A DNA stretch of 64,000 nt from Kitasatospora albolonga (GCA_002082585.1 CP020563.1:7682001-7746000); one strand, 5' to 3'; numbered from the stretch's first letter, positions 10,261 to 20,981 are shown. The notes: a model not told the origin generated them from the letters alone. A program made the numbers and translations.

Positions 10261-13200
10261 TCACCGGTCACCGCCCGGCCGGGGCATGCGGCGCAGCGCG
10301 GGCCGCCGGGGCCGGGGCGCCTTCTCCAGCCGCTCCGCCAGCGCCGCGACCGTCGGAGCCTCGAACAGGGCGCGCACCTCCATCTCCACGGCCAGGGCCG
10401 CCCGGACCCGGCCCGCCAGCCGGGTCGCCAGCAGGGAGTGGCCGCCGAGGTCGAAGAAGGAGTCGTCGACGCCGACCCGGTCGAGGCCCAGCACCTCGGC
10501 GAAGAGGCCGCAGAGGGCCTTCTCGCGCTCCGTCCGGGGCGCCCGCCCGGAGACCGGCCGGGAGAAGTCCGGCGCCGGGAGCCTGCTGTGGTGCACCTTG
10601 CCGCTCACGGTCAGCGGCAGGGCTTCCATCATCACCACGGCGGACGGCACCATGAAGTCCGGCAGCACCCGGGCGGCGTGGGCCCGCAGCGCGGCCCCGT
10701 CGGTACGGGCGCCCGGTGCCGGGACGACGTAGGCGGCCAGCCGCTTCCCGCCGGTCGCGTCCTCCCGTACGGCGACGGCCACCTGGGCCACGTCGTCGTG
10801 CCGCCCGAGCACCGACTCGATCTCGGCCGGTTCGATCCGGTAGCCGCGCACCTTGACCTGCGCGTCCGTACGGCCCGCGTAGGCGAGCAGGCCGTCGCGG
10901 GTCCACTTCACCAGGTCTCCGGTGCGGTACATGCGCCGTCCCGTCCCGTCGAACGGGTCGGCGACGAAACGCTGGGCGGTCAGCCCCGGCCGGGCCCAGT
11001 AGCCGCGCGCGAGCACGTCCCCGGCGATGTACAGCTCCCCGGTCACCCCGGGCGGCACCGGCCGCAGCCGCCGGTCCAGGACGTACATCCGGGCGTTGGC
11101 GATGGGCGCGCCGACCGGCGCGGTGAAGGACCGCCACCGCTCCAGCGCCGGGGGCAGGGTGAACGTGGTGACGAGGTGGGTCTCGGTGGGGCCGTAGAGG
11201 TTGTGCAGCCGGCGCCCGGGCCGGGCCGCGACGAACTCCCGCACCCCCGGCGTCAGCCGCAGCACCTCACCGCCCTGGCTGAGGTCCCGGAGCGCGGGCA
11301 GCTCCAGCCCCTGTTCCAGGGCCGCCTCGCAGATCGCCTCCACCATCACGTTGGGCGCGCACACGTCCTCCACCCGGTGCTCGTCGAGCCAGCGGACGAA
11401 CGCCGCCGCGTCCCGCCGTACCTCGTCGTCCGGCACCACCAGCGTTCTGCCGGAGGTCAGCGTCTCGATGATCTCCCAGGCGGACACGTCGAAGCTGAAC
11501 GCGGAGAACTGGGCGACGGGACCCCGACGGCCTCCCGTCTCCCCGGCGGCGAGCCACTCGGCGTGGCACAGCACCAGGTTGACCAGCGGCCCGGCCGTCA
11601 TCACCACGCCCTTGGGTGTGCCGGTGGAGCCCGAGGTGTGGATCACGTACACCGGACTGTCCCGGACCAGCGGCGCGGTGCGCTCCCCGTCGGACAGGTT
11701 CTCCGCAGGCTGCGCGGCCAGCGCCGAGGCCACGGCCGGATCGTCCAGGAGGAGGCGCTCGGGTCCGCCCGGCGGCAGCCCCGCGGCCGTCGCGGCGGTG
11801 CCCACCACGACGGCCGGGCGTACGTCGTCGAGGAGGAAGGCGATCCGTTCGGCCGGGTACTGCGGGTCCAGCGGCATGTAGGCGGCGCCCGCCTTGAGCG
11901 TCGCCCACACCGCGACGGGCAGGTCGACCGAGCGCGGGACCGCCAGGGCCACCACCGACTCCGGGCCGATGCCGCGCGCCGTCAGCAGCCGGGCCAGCCG
12001 GTTGGCCCGGCGGTTCAGCCCGGCGTAGGACAGCGTGCCGTCGGGGGCGGTCACGGCGGGGTGCTCCGGTGTCCGGGCCGCCCGTGCCTCGAACAGATCG
12101 GGCAGCGACACGTCGGGGACGGGCCTGCGGGTGTCGTTCCAGTGCCGGAGGACCTGCTCCTGTTCGCCCGGAGCCCACAGCCCGTACCGGCTCACCGGCA
12201 GGGCCGGGTCGTGCGCCACCCCCTCCAGCAGCCGCAGCAGACGGCCGGCCAGCCGCTCGACGGTGTCGCGGTCGAACAGGTCCGCGTTGTACTGCACCGT
12301 CCCGGAGATCCCCCCGGCGGTGCGGCCGTCCCGGTCCCGGTCGTCGAACTCGAAGGCCAGGTCGAACGGGGAGGTGTGCGTCTCCACCGGTTCCGCGCGG
12401 ACCTCGACGCCCGGCAGGGCCAGTTCGCCTGCGCGGGTGTTCCGCAGCGCCAGCACCACCTGGAAGAGCGGGTGCCAGGCCGGGGAACGGCCGGGGGCGA
12501 GCTCCTCCACCAGCAGTTCGAACGGCACGTCCTGGTGCGCGTAGGCACGCAGGCACATCTCCCGCACCCGGCCGAGGAGTTCGGTGAACGGGGGGTCGCC
12601 GGAGAGATCGGTACGGAGCACGAGGGTGTTCGCGAAGAAGCCGACCAGATCCTCCAGCGCGTCGTCGGTGCGCCCGGCCACCGGGGCGCCGACGGGCACG
12701 TCGTCCCCCGCACCGAGCCGGGAGAGCAGGACGGCCAGCGCCGCCTGGAGGACCATGAAGGTGCTCGCGCCGTGGGCGCGGGCGAGCTTGTCCAGCGCCC
12801 CGCGCAGCTCCTCCGGCACGTTCAGGGGCACCGACCCGCCCCGGTGGGAGGGGGTGGCAGGGCGGGGCCGGTCCGTCGGCAGCGGTGTCTCCTGCGGCAG
12901 GCCGTCCAGGGCGTTCCGCCAGTGGCCGAGCTGCGCCGCCAGGGCGCTGTCCGGGTCGTCCCGCCTGCCCAGCGCCGCGCGTTGCCACAGGGCGAAGTCG
13001 GCGTACTGCAACGGCAGCGGCTCCCACCGGGGAGCCCCGCCCGCATGCCGCGCGGCGTACGCGGTGGACAGATCGCGCAGCAGCAGCCGTTCCGACCAGG
13101 CGTCGCCCGCGATGTGGTGGGCCACCAGCAGCAGTACGTGCTCGTCGGCGGCGGACGTGAACAGCCGGGCGCGCAGCGGGATGTCCGACACCAGGTCGAA

Positions 13201-16200
13201 GGGCTCGCGGGCCGCGCGCTCCAGCACACCGGGCAGCTCCCCGGCCGCTACGGCTTCCGCGGGCAGCGCCGGAGCCACGGAGCCGACGGGCAGCACCTGC
13301 TGGTACGGCTGCCCGTCCACGGTGGGGAAGACCGTGCGCAGCGCCTCGTGCCGGTCGAGCACGTCCGTGAGCGCCGCCCGCAGCGCCGGGATGTCCGGAC
13401 GCCCCGTCAGGCGCAGGGCGACCGGATGGTTGTAGGTGGCGCCCGGTCCCTCCAGCTGCCGCAGGAACCACAGCCGCGTCTGGGCGTACGACAGGGGAAT
13501 CCGGCCGGGCCGCACCCCCGGGGCCGGTTCGCTCCGGGCCCGCCCCGTCCCGTTAAGCAGCTTCGCCAGTCCGGCGGCCGTCGGCGCCTCGTAGACCGCG
13601 CGGATGCCCAGCTCCCGGCCGAGGACGGTCCGGATGCGGTTGAGCAGCCGGGTCGCCGCCAGGGAGTGGCCGCCCAGCGCGAAGAAGCTGTCGTCCACGC
13701 CCACTTCGGGCAGTCCGAGCACCTCCGCGAAGACGGCGCACAGGCTCTCCTCGACGGGGGTGGCGGGCGGCCTCCCCCCGTCGGCCGGGACGAACGAGGG
13801 CTCCGGCAGCTCCGCCCGTACGTCGACCTTCCCCTCCGCCGTGACGGGCAGCGACTCCAAAGGGACCACGGCGGCGGGCACCAGATGCGCGGGCAGGAAC
13901 CCGGCCGCCTGCCGCCGCACCGCCGCCGGGTCCACGGCCGCGCCGGGCGAGGCAACGACGTACGCGGCCAGATACCGCTCGCCGCGCCCGTCCTCACACA
14001 TCCGCACCAGAGCCTGTCCGACACCGTCGCAGCGGGCCAGCGCCGCCTGCACCTCGCCCGGTTCGATGCGCACCCCCCGCACCTTGACCTGGTCGTCCGC
14101 CCGTCCGGCGAACAGCAGGTCGCCCTCCGGTGACCAGCGGGCCAGGTCTCCCGTCCGGTACATCCGCGCCCCCGGCGGACCGAAGGGGTCCGCGACGAAC
14201 CGTGCCGCCGTCTGACCGGGGCGGCCGAGATAGCCGCGCGCCAGCGAGGCGCCGGAGACGTACAGTTCGCCGACCGCTCCGGCGGGCAGCAGCCGCAGCG
14301 CACGGTCCAGCACATACGCCCTGCTGCCCGGCACCGGGCGCCCGATCGGCGGTGCTTCCCCCGGCTGCCCGGGCAGGCACACCTTCCGGGTCACCTCGAC
14401 CGTGGTCTCGGTCGGACCGTACGCGTTGTGCAACGGGATGCCCGCGGCGGCGCAGCGGTCCACGAGATCACCGGCGAGCGCGTCACCGCCGGCCGTCACC
14501 AGGCGCAGGTCCGGCAGCTCCTCCGGCCGCAGGGCGCGCAGGGTCGTGGGGGCGAGGTGCGCCACCGTCACCCGGTGCCGAGCCAGGAGGCGCTGGATCG
14601 ACTCGGTGTCCAGGCGTTCGTCGTCGTCTGCCAGCACCACCGCCGACCCGGCGGCGAGCGAGACGAGCAGCTCCAGGACGGAAGCGTCGAAGGTGAGCGA
14701 GGCGGCGGCCAGCACCCGGTCGTGCGGCGTCAGCCCGTAGGCGGGGACGGAGTGCCGTACGAAGGCGGCGACGGCGCGGTGTTCGACGACCACGCCCTTG
14801 GGGCGCCCCGTCGAGCCCGATGTGTGCAGGATGTACGCCGGGTGGGCGGGCAGCAGGGGCGACAGCCGGTCCGCGTCGGTCACCTCCGTGTCCGGCCTCC
14901 CGGCCGTGTCCGCCACCACCGCGGGGTCGTCCAGGGCGAGCAGGGCCCCCTCGGGCCGGGCGGCCGACAGCCGTCCGGTGAACTCGGCCGTGGTGAGGGT
15001 CAGTACGGGCCGGGTGTCGCGCAGCAGGCGGGCGATGCGGTCGTCGGGGTGGGCCGGGTCGACCGGCATGTAGGCGGCACCCGTCCTGAGCACGGCCAGG
15101 ACGGCCACCACGGTCTGCGGCGACCGGGGGAGCAGCAGCGCCACATGGCTGCCCGGTCCGGCGCCGTGGCTGATCAGGACCCGGGCCAGCCGGTTCACCC
15201 GCGCCGCCAGCTCCCCGTAGGACATCTGCCCGTCGCCGGCGATCACCGCGGGGGCGTCCGGAGCGCGCGCCGCGCCGACCGCGGGCAGCGGGGGCAGCGC
15301 CGTCTCCGGAACGGGCCGCACGGGCTCGTTCCAGGTACGCAGGACCCGGTCCCCGACGCTGCGGTCCAGCAGACCGGCGCGCCCGACGGGCGTGTCGGGC
15401 GACGCGCCGACGACCCATTCCAGCGCCTCGTGCAGCAGCGACACACAGGACGCGTGCCCCTGCTCGTCGTACAGCTCGGGGTCCGCGTCGACCGCGAACT
15501 GGATACTGCGGTCGGAAGAGACGTCCCACACCGCGACGGACAGATCCTCGAACGGACCGGTGGACAGATTGCGGGCGGTCACGGGCGCCCCGGCGAAGCC
15601 GATACGGTAGTCGAACGGCATGACGTTGACGGAGACCGACCACGGGGACTCGCCGGGCCGCAGCCCGGCGTCGCTCAGCAGGTCCTCGTACCGGTAGCGC
15701 TGGTGGCGTACGGCCTCCAGGGCGCGCACCGCGCACTGCTCCACCAGGCTCCGTACCGGCATGCCCGGGTCCACGCGGACGCGCAGCGGCACGACGTTGG
15801 CCGTCACCCCGGGTACGTACAGCTCCGCGCCGGGCGCACGCCCCGGTACGGCGAACCCGAGCAGCACGTCCGTCTCCCCGGTGGCGCGGCTCACGCCCAG
15901 GGCCGTCGCCGCCACGACGAGCCCCGCCAGCCCGGAGCCGAGGGCGCTCGCGGCGGTGCGGAGCCGGTCCGCCTCACCGGACGGCAGGTTGCGCAGATCG
16001 CGGCGGACGTCCCGGGCGGGACCGCGCGGCGGCCGTCCGCTGAGGCTGACCCCCCGGGGGCGGTCGGCGAGCACACTCCGCCAGTGCTCGCGGTCCGCCC
16101 GGAACGCCGCCGAACCCCGGTAGGCGGCATCGGCGTCGAGGAGGACCCGGATCGGCTCGAACGGGCGGCCGAGGCCGTCGGCGCCCTCGGCGAGCCTTGT

Positions 16201-16677
16201 GTAGAGGTCCGCGACCCGGCCCGCTACCAGGGGGAAGCTGAAGCCGTCGCTGACGAGGTGATGGCATCCCTGGTACCAGTGGTAGCGGTCGTCGGCCACC
16301 CGGAAGAGGGCGTAGCGGGCGAGCGGGCCGGTCAGCGGGTCGCGCGGGGCGCGGAGGTCGGCCCGCATCCACTCCAGGGCGGCGCCCCGCGGGTCCTTCT
16401 CGCCCCGGACGTCGAGGTGGAGCGGGATGTGCCGGACGGCCGGGTCGACGGCCGGGGCCGGCACCCCGTCGTCCTCCGAGAAGCGCAGCCGCAGCGTCTG
16501 CGCCTCCTGGACGGTCCGCCGCAGCGCCTCGTCGAACAGCGCGGCATCGAGCGGACCGGCGATGTCCAGGTACTCACCCACGTTGAGGATCGGGCTGCCC
16601 GGGTCGAAGCGCTGGGCGAACCACAGGCCCCGCTGGCCCGGCATCAGGCCGACGGGCTCCGGACGGCGTTCTGACAT
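10261..16677 (-). CDS. Bimodular NRPS, C-A-T-C-A-T
   Basis: 2138 residues from ATG at 16677 (MSERRPEP), stop TGA at 10261-10263. Domains by approximate residue: C1 with HHLVSDG near 140, A1 with FDASVLEL near 660, T1 with LGGHSL near 1000, C2 with HHIAGDA near 1184, A2 with FDVSAWE near 1733, T2 with LGGHSL near 2080. All catalytic His, Lys and Ser positions are present. The codes I read are D-A-L-H-V-A-A-V-E for A1 and D-V-W-C-L-Q-L-L-V for A2; neither matches a specificity I know, and neither is the classical proline code. The N-terminal C domain implies an upstream donor, most simply the stand-alone A-T protein; the free C-terminal carrier would hand over to the C-A-T-TE protein. No epimerization or methylation domain is embedded. 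Confidence 0.93.
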   Translation of the reverse strand: MSERRPEPVGLMPGQRGLWFAQRFDPGSPILNVGEYLDIAGPLDAALFDEALRRTVQEAQTLRLRFSEDDGVPAPAVDPAVRHIPLHLDVRGEKDPRGAALEWMRADLRAPRDPLTGPLARYALFRVADDRYHWYQGCHHLVSDGFSFPLVAGRVADLYTRLAEGADGLGRPFEPIRVLLDADAAYRGSAAFRADREHWRSVLADRPRGVSLSGRPPRGPARDVRRDLRNLPSGEADRLRTAASALGSGLAGLVVAATALGVSRATGETDVLLGFAVPGRAPGAELYVPGVTANVVPLRVRVDPGMPVRSLVEQCAVRALEAVRHQRYRYEDLLSDAGLRPGESPWSVSVNVMPFDYRIGFAGAPVTARNLSTGPFEDLSVAVWDVSSDRSIQFAVDADPELYDEQGHASCVSLLHEALEWVVGASPDTPVGRAGLLDRSVGDRVLRTWNEPVRPVPETALPPLPAVGAARAPDAPAVIAGDGQMSYGELAARVNRLARVLISHGAGPGSHVALLLPRSPQTVVAVLAVLRTGAAYMPVDPAHPDDRIARLLRDTRPVLTLTTAEFTGRLSAARPEGALLALDDPAVVADTAGRPDTEVTDADRLSPLLPAHPAYILHTSGSTGRPKGVVVEHRAVAAFVRHSVPAYGLTPHDRVLAAASLTFDASVLELLVSLAAGSAVVLADDDERLDTESIQRLLARHRVTVAHLAPTTLRALRPEELPDLRLVTAGGDALAGDLVDRCAAAGIPLHNAYGPTETTVEVTRKVCLPGQPGEAPPIGRPVPGSRAYVLDRALRLLPAGAVGELYVSGASLARGYLGRPGQTAARFVADPFGPPGARMYRTGDLARWSPEGDLLFAGRADDQVKVRGVRIEPGEVQAALARCDGVGQALVRMCEDGRGERYLAAYVVASPGAAVDPAAVRRQAAGFLPAHLVPAAVVPLESLPVTAEGKVDVRAELPEPSFVPADGGRPPATPVEESLCAVFAEVLGLPEVGVDDSFFALGGHSLAATRLLNRIRTVLGRELGIRAVYEAPTAAGLAKLLNGTGRARSEPAPGVRPGRIPLSYAQTRLWFLRQLEGPGATYNHPVALRLTGRPDIPALRAALTDVLDRHEALRTVFPTVDGQPYQQVLPVGSVAPALPAEAVAAGELPGVLERAAREPFDLVSDIPLRARLFTSAADEHVLLLVAHHIAGDAWSERLLLRDLSTAYAARHAGGAPRWEPLPLQYADFALWQRAALGRRDDPDSALAAQLGHWRNALDGLPQETPLPTDRPRPATPSHRGGSVPLNVPEELRGALDKLARAHGASTFMVLQAALAVLLSRLGAGDDVPVGAPVAGRTDDALEDLVGFFANTLVLRTDLSGDPPFTELLGRVREMCLRAYAHQDVPFELLVEELAPGRSPAWHPLFQVVLALRNTRAGELALPGVEVRAEPVETHTSPFDLAFEFDDRDRDGRTAGGISGTVQYNADLFDRDTVERLAGRLLRLLEGVAHDPALPVSRYGLWAPGEQEQVLRHWNDTRRPVPDVSLPDLFEARAARTPEHPAVTAPDGTLSYAGLNRRANRLARLLTARGIGPESVVALAVPRSVDLPVAVWATLKAGAAYMPLDPQYPAERIAFLLDDVRPAVVVGTAATAAGLPPGGPERLLLDDPAVASALAAQPAENLSDGERTAPLVRDSPVYVIHTSGSTGTPKGVVMTAGPLVNLVLCHAEWLAAGETGGRRGPVAQFSAFSFDVSAWEIIETLTSGRTLVVPDDEVRRDAAAFVRWLDEHRVEDVCAPNVMVEAICEAALEQGLELPALRDLSQGGEVLRLTPGVREFVAARPGRRLHNLYGPTETHLVTTFTLPPALERWRSFTAPVGAPIANARMYVLDRRLRPVPPGVTGELYIAGDVLARGYWARPGLTAQRFVADPFDGTGRRMYRTGDLVKWTRDGLLAYAGRTDAQVKVRGYRIEPAEIESVLGRHDDVAQVAVAVREDATGGKRLAAYVVPAPGARTDGAALRAHAARVLPDFMVPSAVVMMEALPLTVSGKVHHSRLPAPDFSRPVSGRAPRTEREKALCGLFAEVLGLDRVGVDDSFFDLGGHSLLATRLAGRVRAALAVEMEVRALFEAPTVAALAERLEKAPRPRRPALRRMPRPGGDR

Positions 16678-16830
16678 CTCACACCCCAAATCAGGCGGCG
16701 TCGGCGGCCGTGGTCGACGGCCGTGACGGTGCGGGGGCCGGTGCGGCTTCCGTGCGGCGGCGGTCACCGGTGCACAGGCCGTGGGCCCGCCGGGGCGGGC
16801 GTTCGGCCCGCCCCGGTTCACAAGGGCTCT

Positions 16831-18006
16831 TCACCCCAGGTAGGAGTCGAGTCCGCCCCGGCGGCGGACGTCCAGCGTGGCGCAGTGGAAGGAGCCCCCG
16901 AAGCTGTTGAAGTGGCGGAAGCTGCACAGCACGGGCGTGAAGCCCCAGTTCTTCAGCGCGGTGATCATCGGCTCGTCCTGGCGTTCCACCACCACGCGCT
17001 GTTCGTCCAGCATGAGGACGTTCATGTTGATCCACTTGCTGGTCAGATAGAGCGGGTGGGAGTCGGGGATCACCGGCTCCGGTGCGCGCAGCACGTCCCA
17101 GCCCCGGAAGAGGTCCGGTACCCGCCGCACCCGGCCGGGGTGGACGAGCAGTTTCCCGGGGGCCAGCGGCATCAGGGTCGCGTCGATGTGCATGGGGTGC
17201 GCGTCGTCGAACTCCAGGACGTGGACCCGGTAGCGGTCGCCGAGGTGGCGGCGCAGCCACTCGATGCCGAAGGCGTTGGTGACGTTGCTCCGCTGCGCGA
17301 TGATGTCCCGGCCGCAGCGGATGAAGTCGGCCGCGTCGAAGGTCGGTTCGAACTCGGTGACGACCAGACGGGCCGGTTCGCCGTCGCCCGGATCGGTCCA
17401 CTCGTGGTCGTAGAGCTCGTCACGCAGCTCCGGCTTCGGCCCGGAGCTCCACTTCGCGCCGCCGTGGAAGTACTCCTTGAGCAGGGGCCGGTAGGCGAGC
17501 GTCTCGTGGTGGCGCGAGCGCCAGGCCATGGGGCACTCGATGATCTCGTCGCCCACCACGAGCAGCGCGTCCCGGGGCATGGCCGCGTACATTCCGGTGC
17601 TGGCCCACTCACCGGTGGAGTAGGGGCGGTGCTGCGGTATCGGCTCCGGACGGCGTACGGTCACGCCTTCCGCTTCGAGTATCCGGGTGAACTCCTCCAG
17701 TTCCGCCCGGGCGGCCCGGATCAGTTCCGCAGGGAACGGGCGGCCGGCGTTGCGGCGGAACGTCTCGTGCTGTCCGGCGGGAAGAACGGGTTCCATCGAG
17801 AAGTGCCAGGCCGGGAAAGCCGCGCCGTCGACGATGCCGACGATGACTTCCTCGAGCGGGTCCCACTCCGTGTAGGAGGAGACCGGGCCCGCATCGCGCT
17901 GAACTTCCTGGGTCTGCCGGTGCTGGGTGGCTAATCGGTCTTTCGCCGGTGCAGGATCGTCCCATTCCACTTGATGTCCCTCGTCCAGGAGGTGCACGGA
18001 ATTCAT
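16831..18006 (-). CDS. Arginine amidinotransferase (StrB/AGAT-like)
   Basis: 391 residues from ATG at 18006. Homology starts at SYTEWDPLEEVIVG near residue 42, the usual N-terminus of StrB1-type amidinotransferases. The catalytic set is visible: EFEPTFDAADFIRCG (Asp region), HPMHIDATLMPL (His/Asp) and the nucleophilic Cys in GGSFHCATLD near the C-terminus. These enzymes move the amidino group from L-arginine to an amine, giving a guanidine and ornithine. Codon 25 is TTA (17934-17932). No start codon lies between it and the conserved domain, so the TTA is a true part of the gene. It is the first gene of the minus-strand arm, 400 bp from the divergent methyltransferase. The acceptor amine is unknown. 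Confidence 0.9.
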   Translation of the reverse strand: MNSVHLLDEGHQVEWDDPAPAKDRLATQHRQTQEVQRDAGPVSSYTEWDPLEEVIVGIVDGAAFPAWHFSMEPVLPAGQHETFRRNAGRPFPAELIRAARAELEEFTRILEAEGVTVRRPEPIPQHRPYSTGEWASTGMYAAMPRDALLVVGDEIIECPMAWRSRHHETLAYRPLLKEYFHGGAKWSSGPKPELRDELYDHEWTDPGDGEPARLVVTEFEPTFDAADFIRCGRDIIAQRSNVTNAFGIEWLRRHLGDRYRVHVLEFDDAHPMHIDATLMPLAPGKLLVHPGRVRRVPDLFRGWDVLRAPEPVIPDSHPLYLTSKWINMNVLMLDEQRVVVERQDEPMITALKNWGFTPVLCSFRHFNSFGGSFHCATLDVRRRGGLDSYLG

Positions 18007-18127
18007 CGACCTGAAGCGGAAGTCCGGCGGGGAGGCGGGAACGGCAGGCTGAGCCACTGCCGAAAAGGGGCTGGTCAACCCCTGGATGCCCACAGTCTCC
18101 CCGTCTGACCACTGCGGATACGTGACA

Positions 18128-18165
18128 GTTGACGACGATGCCCTGCCCCTGACATCTTCGTCAAC
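18128..18165. promoter_or_regulatory. 13-bp inverted repeat with facing TTGACG boxes in the divergent region
   Basis: GTTGACGACGATG (18128-18140) and CATCTTCGTCAAC (18153-18165) are inverted copies with 12 of 13 matches and a 12-bp spacer. Each arm contains TTGACG, which could be a -35 box for either direction, but the -10 candidates are poor. The repeat lies in the 400-bp gap 18007-18406 between the two arms and is the only clear symmetric element I find there. It is a good candidate operator for a shared cluster regulator, which is not encoded in this window. Confidence 0.5.
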
Positions 18166-18406
18166 CCTGCGACCGTTGTCGTGTACAGCGCTTGCTGTGA
18201 CGGCCCGGAACGGGGAGCATTGCGCCGTAGCGGGAATCCTGTGCCTCGGGACAATGGGCCCGAGCCCCGCCCGAAAGATCACGCGCCACCGGCCCGGTTC
18301 ACGATCTTTTCCACCGGCCGGGCGAACCACCGAAAAACGATCAACAACTCTCAAGATCCTATTGGCTCGTGGACCTGCGCGACTCAAAACATGGGGGGAA
18401 GTCGGT

Positions 18407-19405
18407 ATGACTACCGGTGACGCCGAAACGTCGGTGGCCCGTATCTTCAATTCGGCGGTGGCCGCCTCGGCGGTGGGCGCGGCGTGGGAGATCGGGGCGT
18501 TGGACGAGTTATCCGACCACGGCATTCTCGACGTCAACAAGTTCGCATCCGAAAAACAGCTCGACTTCACGGCGGCTCTCGCTCTGTTCAGGGCGTTGGC
18601 CGCCGTCGGCATAGTGGAACGCGATGACGCGAAGGTCGTTCCGGCGGCCCTTTTCGCCGAGACCTACCGCACCCGCTCCTTCTTCCACTGGCTCTCCCGG
18701 GGCAGCGCCGACCTGTTCCGGCGCATGCCGGAGGTCCTGGCCACCGAGAACCGGGCGGGGGACTTCCACCGGCGGGACAGCGCGGCCATCGCATACGCCT
18801 GCCGGGAGATCAGCACCTTCTGCTACGACCCCTGGTTCCGGGAGGCGGTCGACGGGCTCGACTTCGAGGTCACCGCCGTCGCGGACCTGGGATGCGGCAG
18901 CGGAACACGCGTCCTGGAGCTCCTCCGCCGCTTCCCCGGGGCCAGCGGCCTGGGCGTCGACATCGCCCGCCCCGCCCTGGCGGCGGCGGCCGAAGCGGCC
19001 ACCGAGGCGGAACTGGCCGACCGCGTCCTCTTCGTGGAGGCGGACGTGCTCGCGATGGAGCCCCGCGCGGAGTTCCAGGAGGTGGAGCTCCTCACGTCCT
19101 TCATGATGGGACACGACTTCTGGCCCCGGCAGAACTGCGTCACCACCCTGCGGCGGCTGCGCGGACTGTTCCCGGCCACCCGCCGGTTCCTGCTCGGTGA
19201 CGCCACCCGCACGGTGGGCCTTCCCGACGGCGAACTCCCGGTGTTCACCCTGGGCTTCGAGGTCGCCCACGACCTCATGGGCACCTTCATCCCCACCGTC
19301 GCCGACTGGGAATCCGTCTTCGAGGAGGGCGGCTGGCGCCTGCGCCGCAAGCACGCGATCGACCTGGCGGTCGGAGAAGTGATCTTCGAACTGGAACAGC
19401 TCTGA
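18407..19405 (+). CDS. SAM-dependent C-methyltransferase (LmbW-like)
   Basis: 332 residues from ATG at 18407, with GGGGGGAAG just upstream. The N-terminal half is a helical dimerisation/wHTH-like region as in O-/C-methyltransferases. The SAM motif I is VADLGCGSG near residue 165, followed by the acidic GVDIARPAL motif. In 4-alkylproline pathways the homologous C-methyltransferase adds the carbon that extends a two-carbon side chain to three. Its position as first gene of a run containing the other five pathway enzymes supports that role. Codon 35 is TTA (18509-18511), so translation probably needs the bldA tRNA. Confidence 0.82.
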   Translation: MTTGDAETSVARIFNSAVAASAVGAAWEIGALDELSDHGILDVNKFASEKQLDFTAALALFRALAAVGIVERDDAKVVPAALFAETYRTRSFFHWLSRGSADLFRRMPEVLATENRAGDFHRRDSAAIAYACREISTFCYDPWFREAVDGLDFEVTAVADLGCGSGTRVLELLRRFPGASGLGVDIARPALAAAAEAATEAELADRVLFVEADVLAMEPRAEFQEVELLTSFMMGHDFWPRQNCVTTLRRLRGLFPATRRFLLGDATRTVGLPDGELPVFTLGFEVAHDLMGTFIPTVADWESVFEEGGWRLRRKHAIDLAVGEVIFELEQL

Positions 19406-19407
19406 CC

Positions 19408-19521
19408 GGAGCGGTGCTCACCACGGCCATCCCCCCTGGAACGGTGCCACCACGGCCACCCCCCCCCGGAACGGTGCCACCACGGCCCCCCCCTGGAACG
19501 GTGCTCACCCGGCCACCCGCA
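19408..19521. repeat. Four ~30-bp tandem repeats upstream of the dioxygenase gene
   Basis: Units start at 19408, 19438, 19468 and 19495 and share GGAacGGTGCyCACC followed by CGGCC and a C-rich run. Spacings are 30, 30 and 27 bp, all multiples of three. The stretch is open in the frame of the next gene from a GTG at 19414 and would encode PPGTVPPRP repeats. A strong AAGGAG directly before ATG 19543 argues that it is normally untranslated. Confidence 0.8.
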
Positions 19522-19542
19522 CCGGACCGCCGAAGGAGAATC

Positions 19543-20034
19543 ATGAAGGCTCAGCCGACTCCGCCCGCTCCCGCTCTCCCGCACACGTACCTGCACCACA
19601 TCGCGGTGCAGACGACCGACCTCGACAACTGCGCCACCTGGTACCGCGACTTCCTCGGCTGCCGCCGCACCTGGGCGACGGACCGGTTCTCCGCCCTGAC
19701 GGTGAGCCGCCTCCCGGGCATCGTGCGCATGGCCGAACTGGCCCGCGGGGACACCCGTTTCCACCTCTTCGAACGTACGGCCACCGGCGAGGGCCGGCCC
19801 CGCCCGCACGAGACGCAGTTCCAGCATGTCTGCATGGCCGTCGACTCCCCGGACGCCCTGCGCCGCTGGCGCGACCACTGGTGGGAACTGGCCCGGTCCG
19901 GCCGGTACGTGTTCGCCCTGCCGGACCCGCCCACCGACGTCGTCATGGACGACGACGGGGTGGAGAGCTTCTACTGCCTCGACGTCAACGGCCTGGAGTT
20001 CGAGTTCACCCACGTCCCGGCGGCCACCCCGTGA
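19543..20034 (+). CDS. Vicinal-oxygen-chelate protein, probable L-DOPA 2,3-dioxygenase (LmbB1-like)
   Basis: 163 residues, the usual size of the LmbB1 family. ATG at 19543 is preceded by AAGGAG. Likely metal ligands of the VOC fold are visible: His19 in LHHIAVQTTD, a second His in QFQHVCMAVD and a C-terminal Glu in LEFEFTH. The known family member cleaves the ring of L-DOPA extradiol-fashion, and the product cyclises to a pyrroline. Its stop overlaps the GTG start of the tyrosine hydroxylase gene (GTGA), so the two are translationally coupled and catalyse consecutive steps. By itself a VOC fold would be ambiguous; the neighbours make the assignment firm. Confidence 0.85.
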   Translation: MKAQPTPPAPALPHTYLHHIAVQTTDLDNCATWYRDFLGCRRTWATDRFSALTVSRLPGIVRMAELARGDTRFHLFERTATGEGRPRPHETQFQHVCMAVDSPDALRRWRDHWWELARSGRYVFALPDPPTDVVMDDDGVESFYCLDVNGLEFEFTHVPAATP

Positions 20035-20981
20035 CCCCCGGCGCCGCCGCGGCCCTCGCCCTCCCCACCACCGGGAGCTGGGACTTCAGCGACTACCCCT
20101 ACGGCCTGGAACCGCTGACCCTCCCGCACCCGGGGGAGCCGTACGCCACCGGCGGATGCGTGGGGCCCGCCGATGTGACCCGGGTGTGCCAGGCCCTCCA
20201 CACCCGCGCGGACGAGGGGTTCGAGATCACCCGGCCCGCCGTCGGGCATACGCCGGAGCGGCTGTTCTGGTTCCGCTGGATCACCGGCCACCAGATCTCC
20301 TTCGTCATCTGGCGGCTGCTCGCCGACGCCCTGGCCCGGCTCTCCGCCGGAGAGGGCGACCGGGAGGAGCTGTCGGCGGAGATCACCCAGCACGTCCGCG
20401 GGTACTGCGGCATGCTGCTCTACACCGGTTCCTGCGACCGTGCCGTCTACAACGGCACCATCCGGCCGAGCATGTACCGCCTGCACAGTACCTTCACCGG
20501 CACCTGGGCCCCCGACTACCCGCCCGTACGCAGCCTGTTCCGGGGGCGGAAGGTGCCGCCCGTCGCGGCCTCGCAGGCGGACGCGCTGGTGCGGGAGGTG
20601 CGGCTCAGCAGCCAGATCCACCTCGGCGTGGCCTCGAAACTCGTCACCGGAGGGCGCTCCCTGCTCCAGCGGACCGTCGCCGAACGGGACACCGCCCAGC
20701 CACGCATGTGGGGCGCCGTCTTCGACTGCTACTTCCTGACCCTGCGCGCCCCGGTCTCCTCCTCCGAGGTCGCCTCCCAGCTCCTGCGCCGGCAGAAGGC
20801 CGTCGCCATGGACCTGGCCGCCAACGGCCTCTACCCCGCCGCAGGCGCCGACGAGATCCCCGAGGAACTGCGGCAGCCGGACGTCCTCGCCTGCGAGGAG
20901 GACCTGACCGACGCCCTCTTCCGGATCGCCCGCCTGGCCGCCGGACTGCCCCTCGACCGCGCCCGGGCGGCGGCCCGGTGA
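20031..20981 (+). CDS. Heme-dependent L-tyrosine 3-hydroxylase (LmbB2/Orf13-like)
   Basis: 316 residues from GTG at 20031, overlapping the previous stop by GTGA. It matches my knowledge of the LmbB2/SibU/HrmE-type tyrosine hydroxylase family in overall sequence (WFRWITGHQ, the YCGMLLYTG region and the HSTFTGTWAPDY segment). The enzyme makes L-DOPA from L-tyrosine with a heme cofactor, the first step to 4-alkyl-L-proline units. It ends in another GTGA overlap with the F420 reductase gene. No membrane segment or signal peptide is visible, so it is cytosolic. Confidence 0.83.
   Translation: MTPGAAAALALPTTGSWDFSDYPYGLEPLTLPHPGEPYATGGCVGPADVTRVCQALHTRADEGFEITRPAVGHTPERLFWFRWITGHQISFVIWRLLADALARLSAGEGDREELSAEITQHVRGYCGMLLYTGSCDRAVYNGTIRPSMYRLHSTFTGTWAPDYPPVRSLFRGRKVPPVAASQADALVREVRLSSQIHLGVASKLVTGGRSLLQRTVAERDTAQPRMWGAVFDCYFLTLRAPVSSSEVASQLLRRQKAVAMDLAANGLYPAAGADEIPEELRQPDVLACEEDLTDALFRIARLAAGLPLDRARAAAR

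Noticed and set aside
10129..14133. A 1334-codon open frame on the plus strand
   Set aside because: It is opposite the bimodular NRPS, has no recognisable domain and has the Gly/Arg/Pro bias of an antisense frame in GC-rich DNA.
18007..18612. Longer N-terminus for the amidinotransferase (frame open to 18612)
   Set aside because: It would run through the divergent promoter region and into the methyltransferase gene, and homology begins only after residue 40 of the shorter form.
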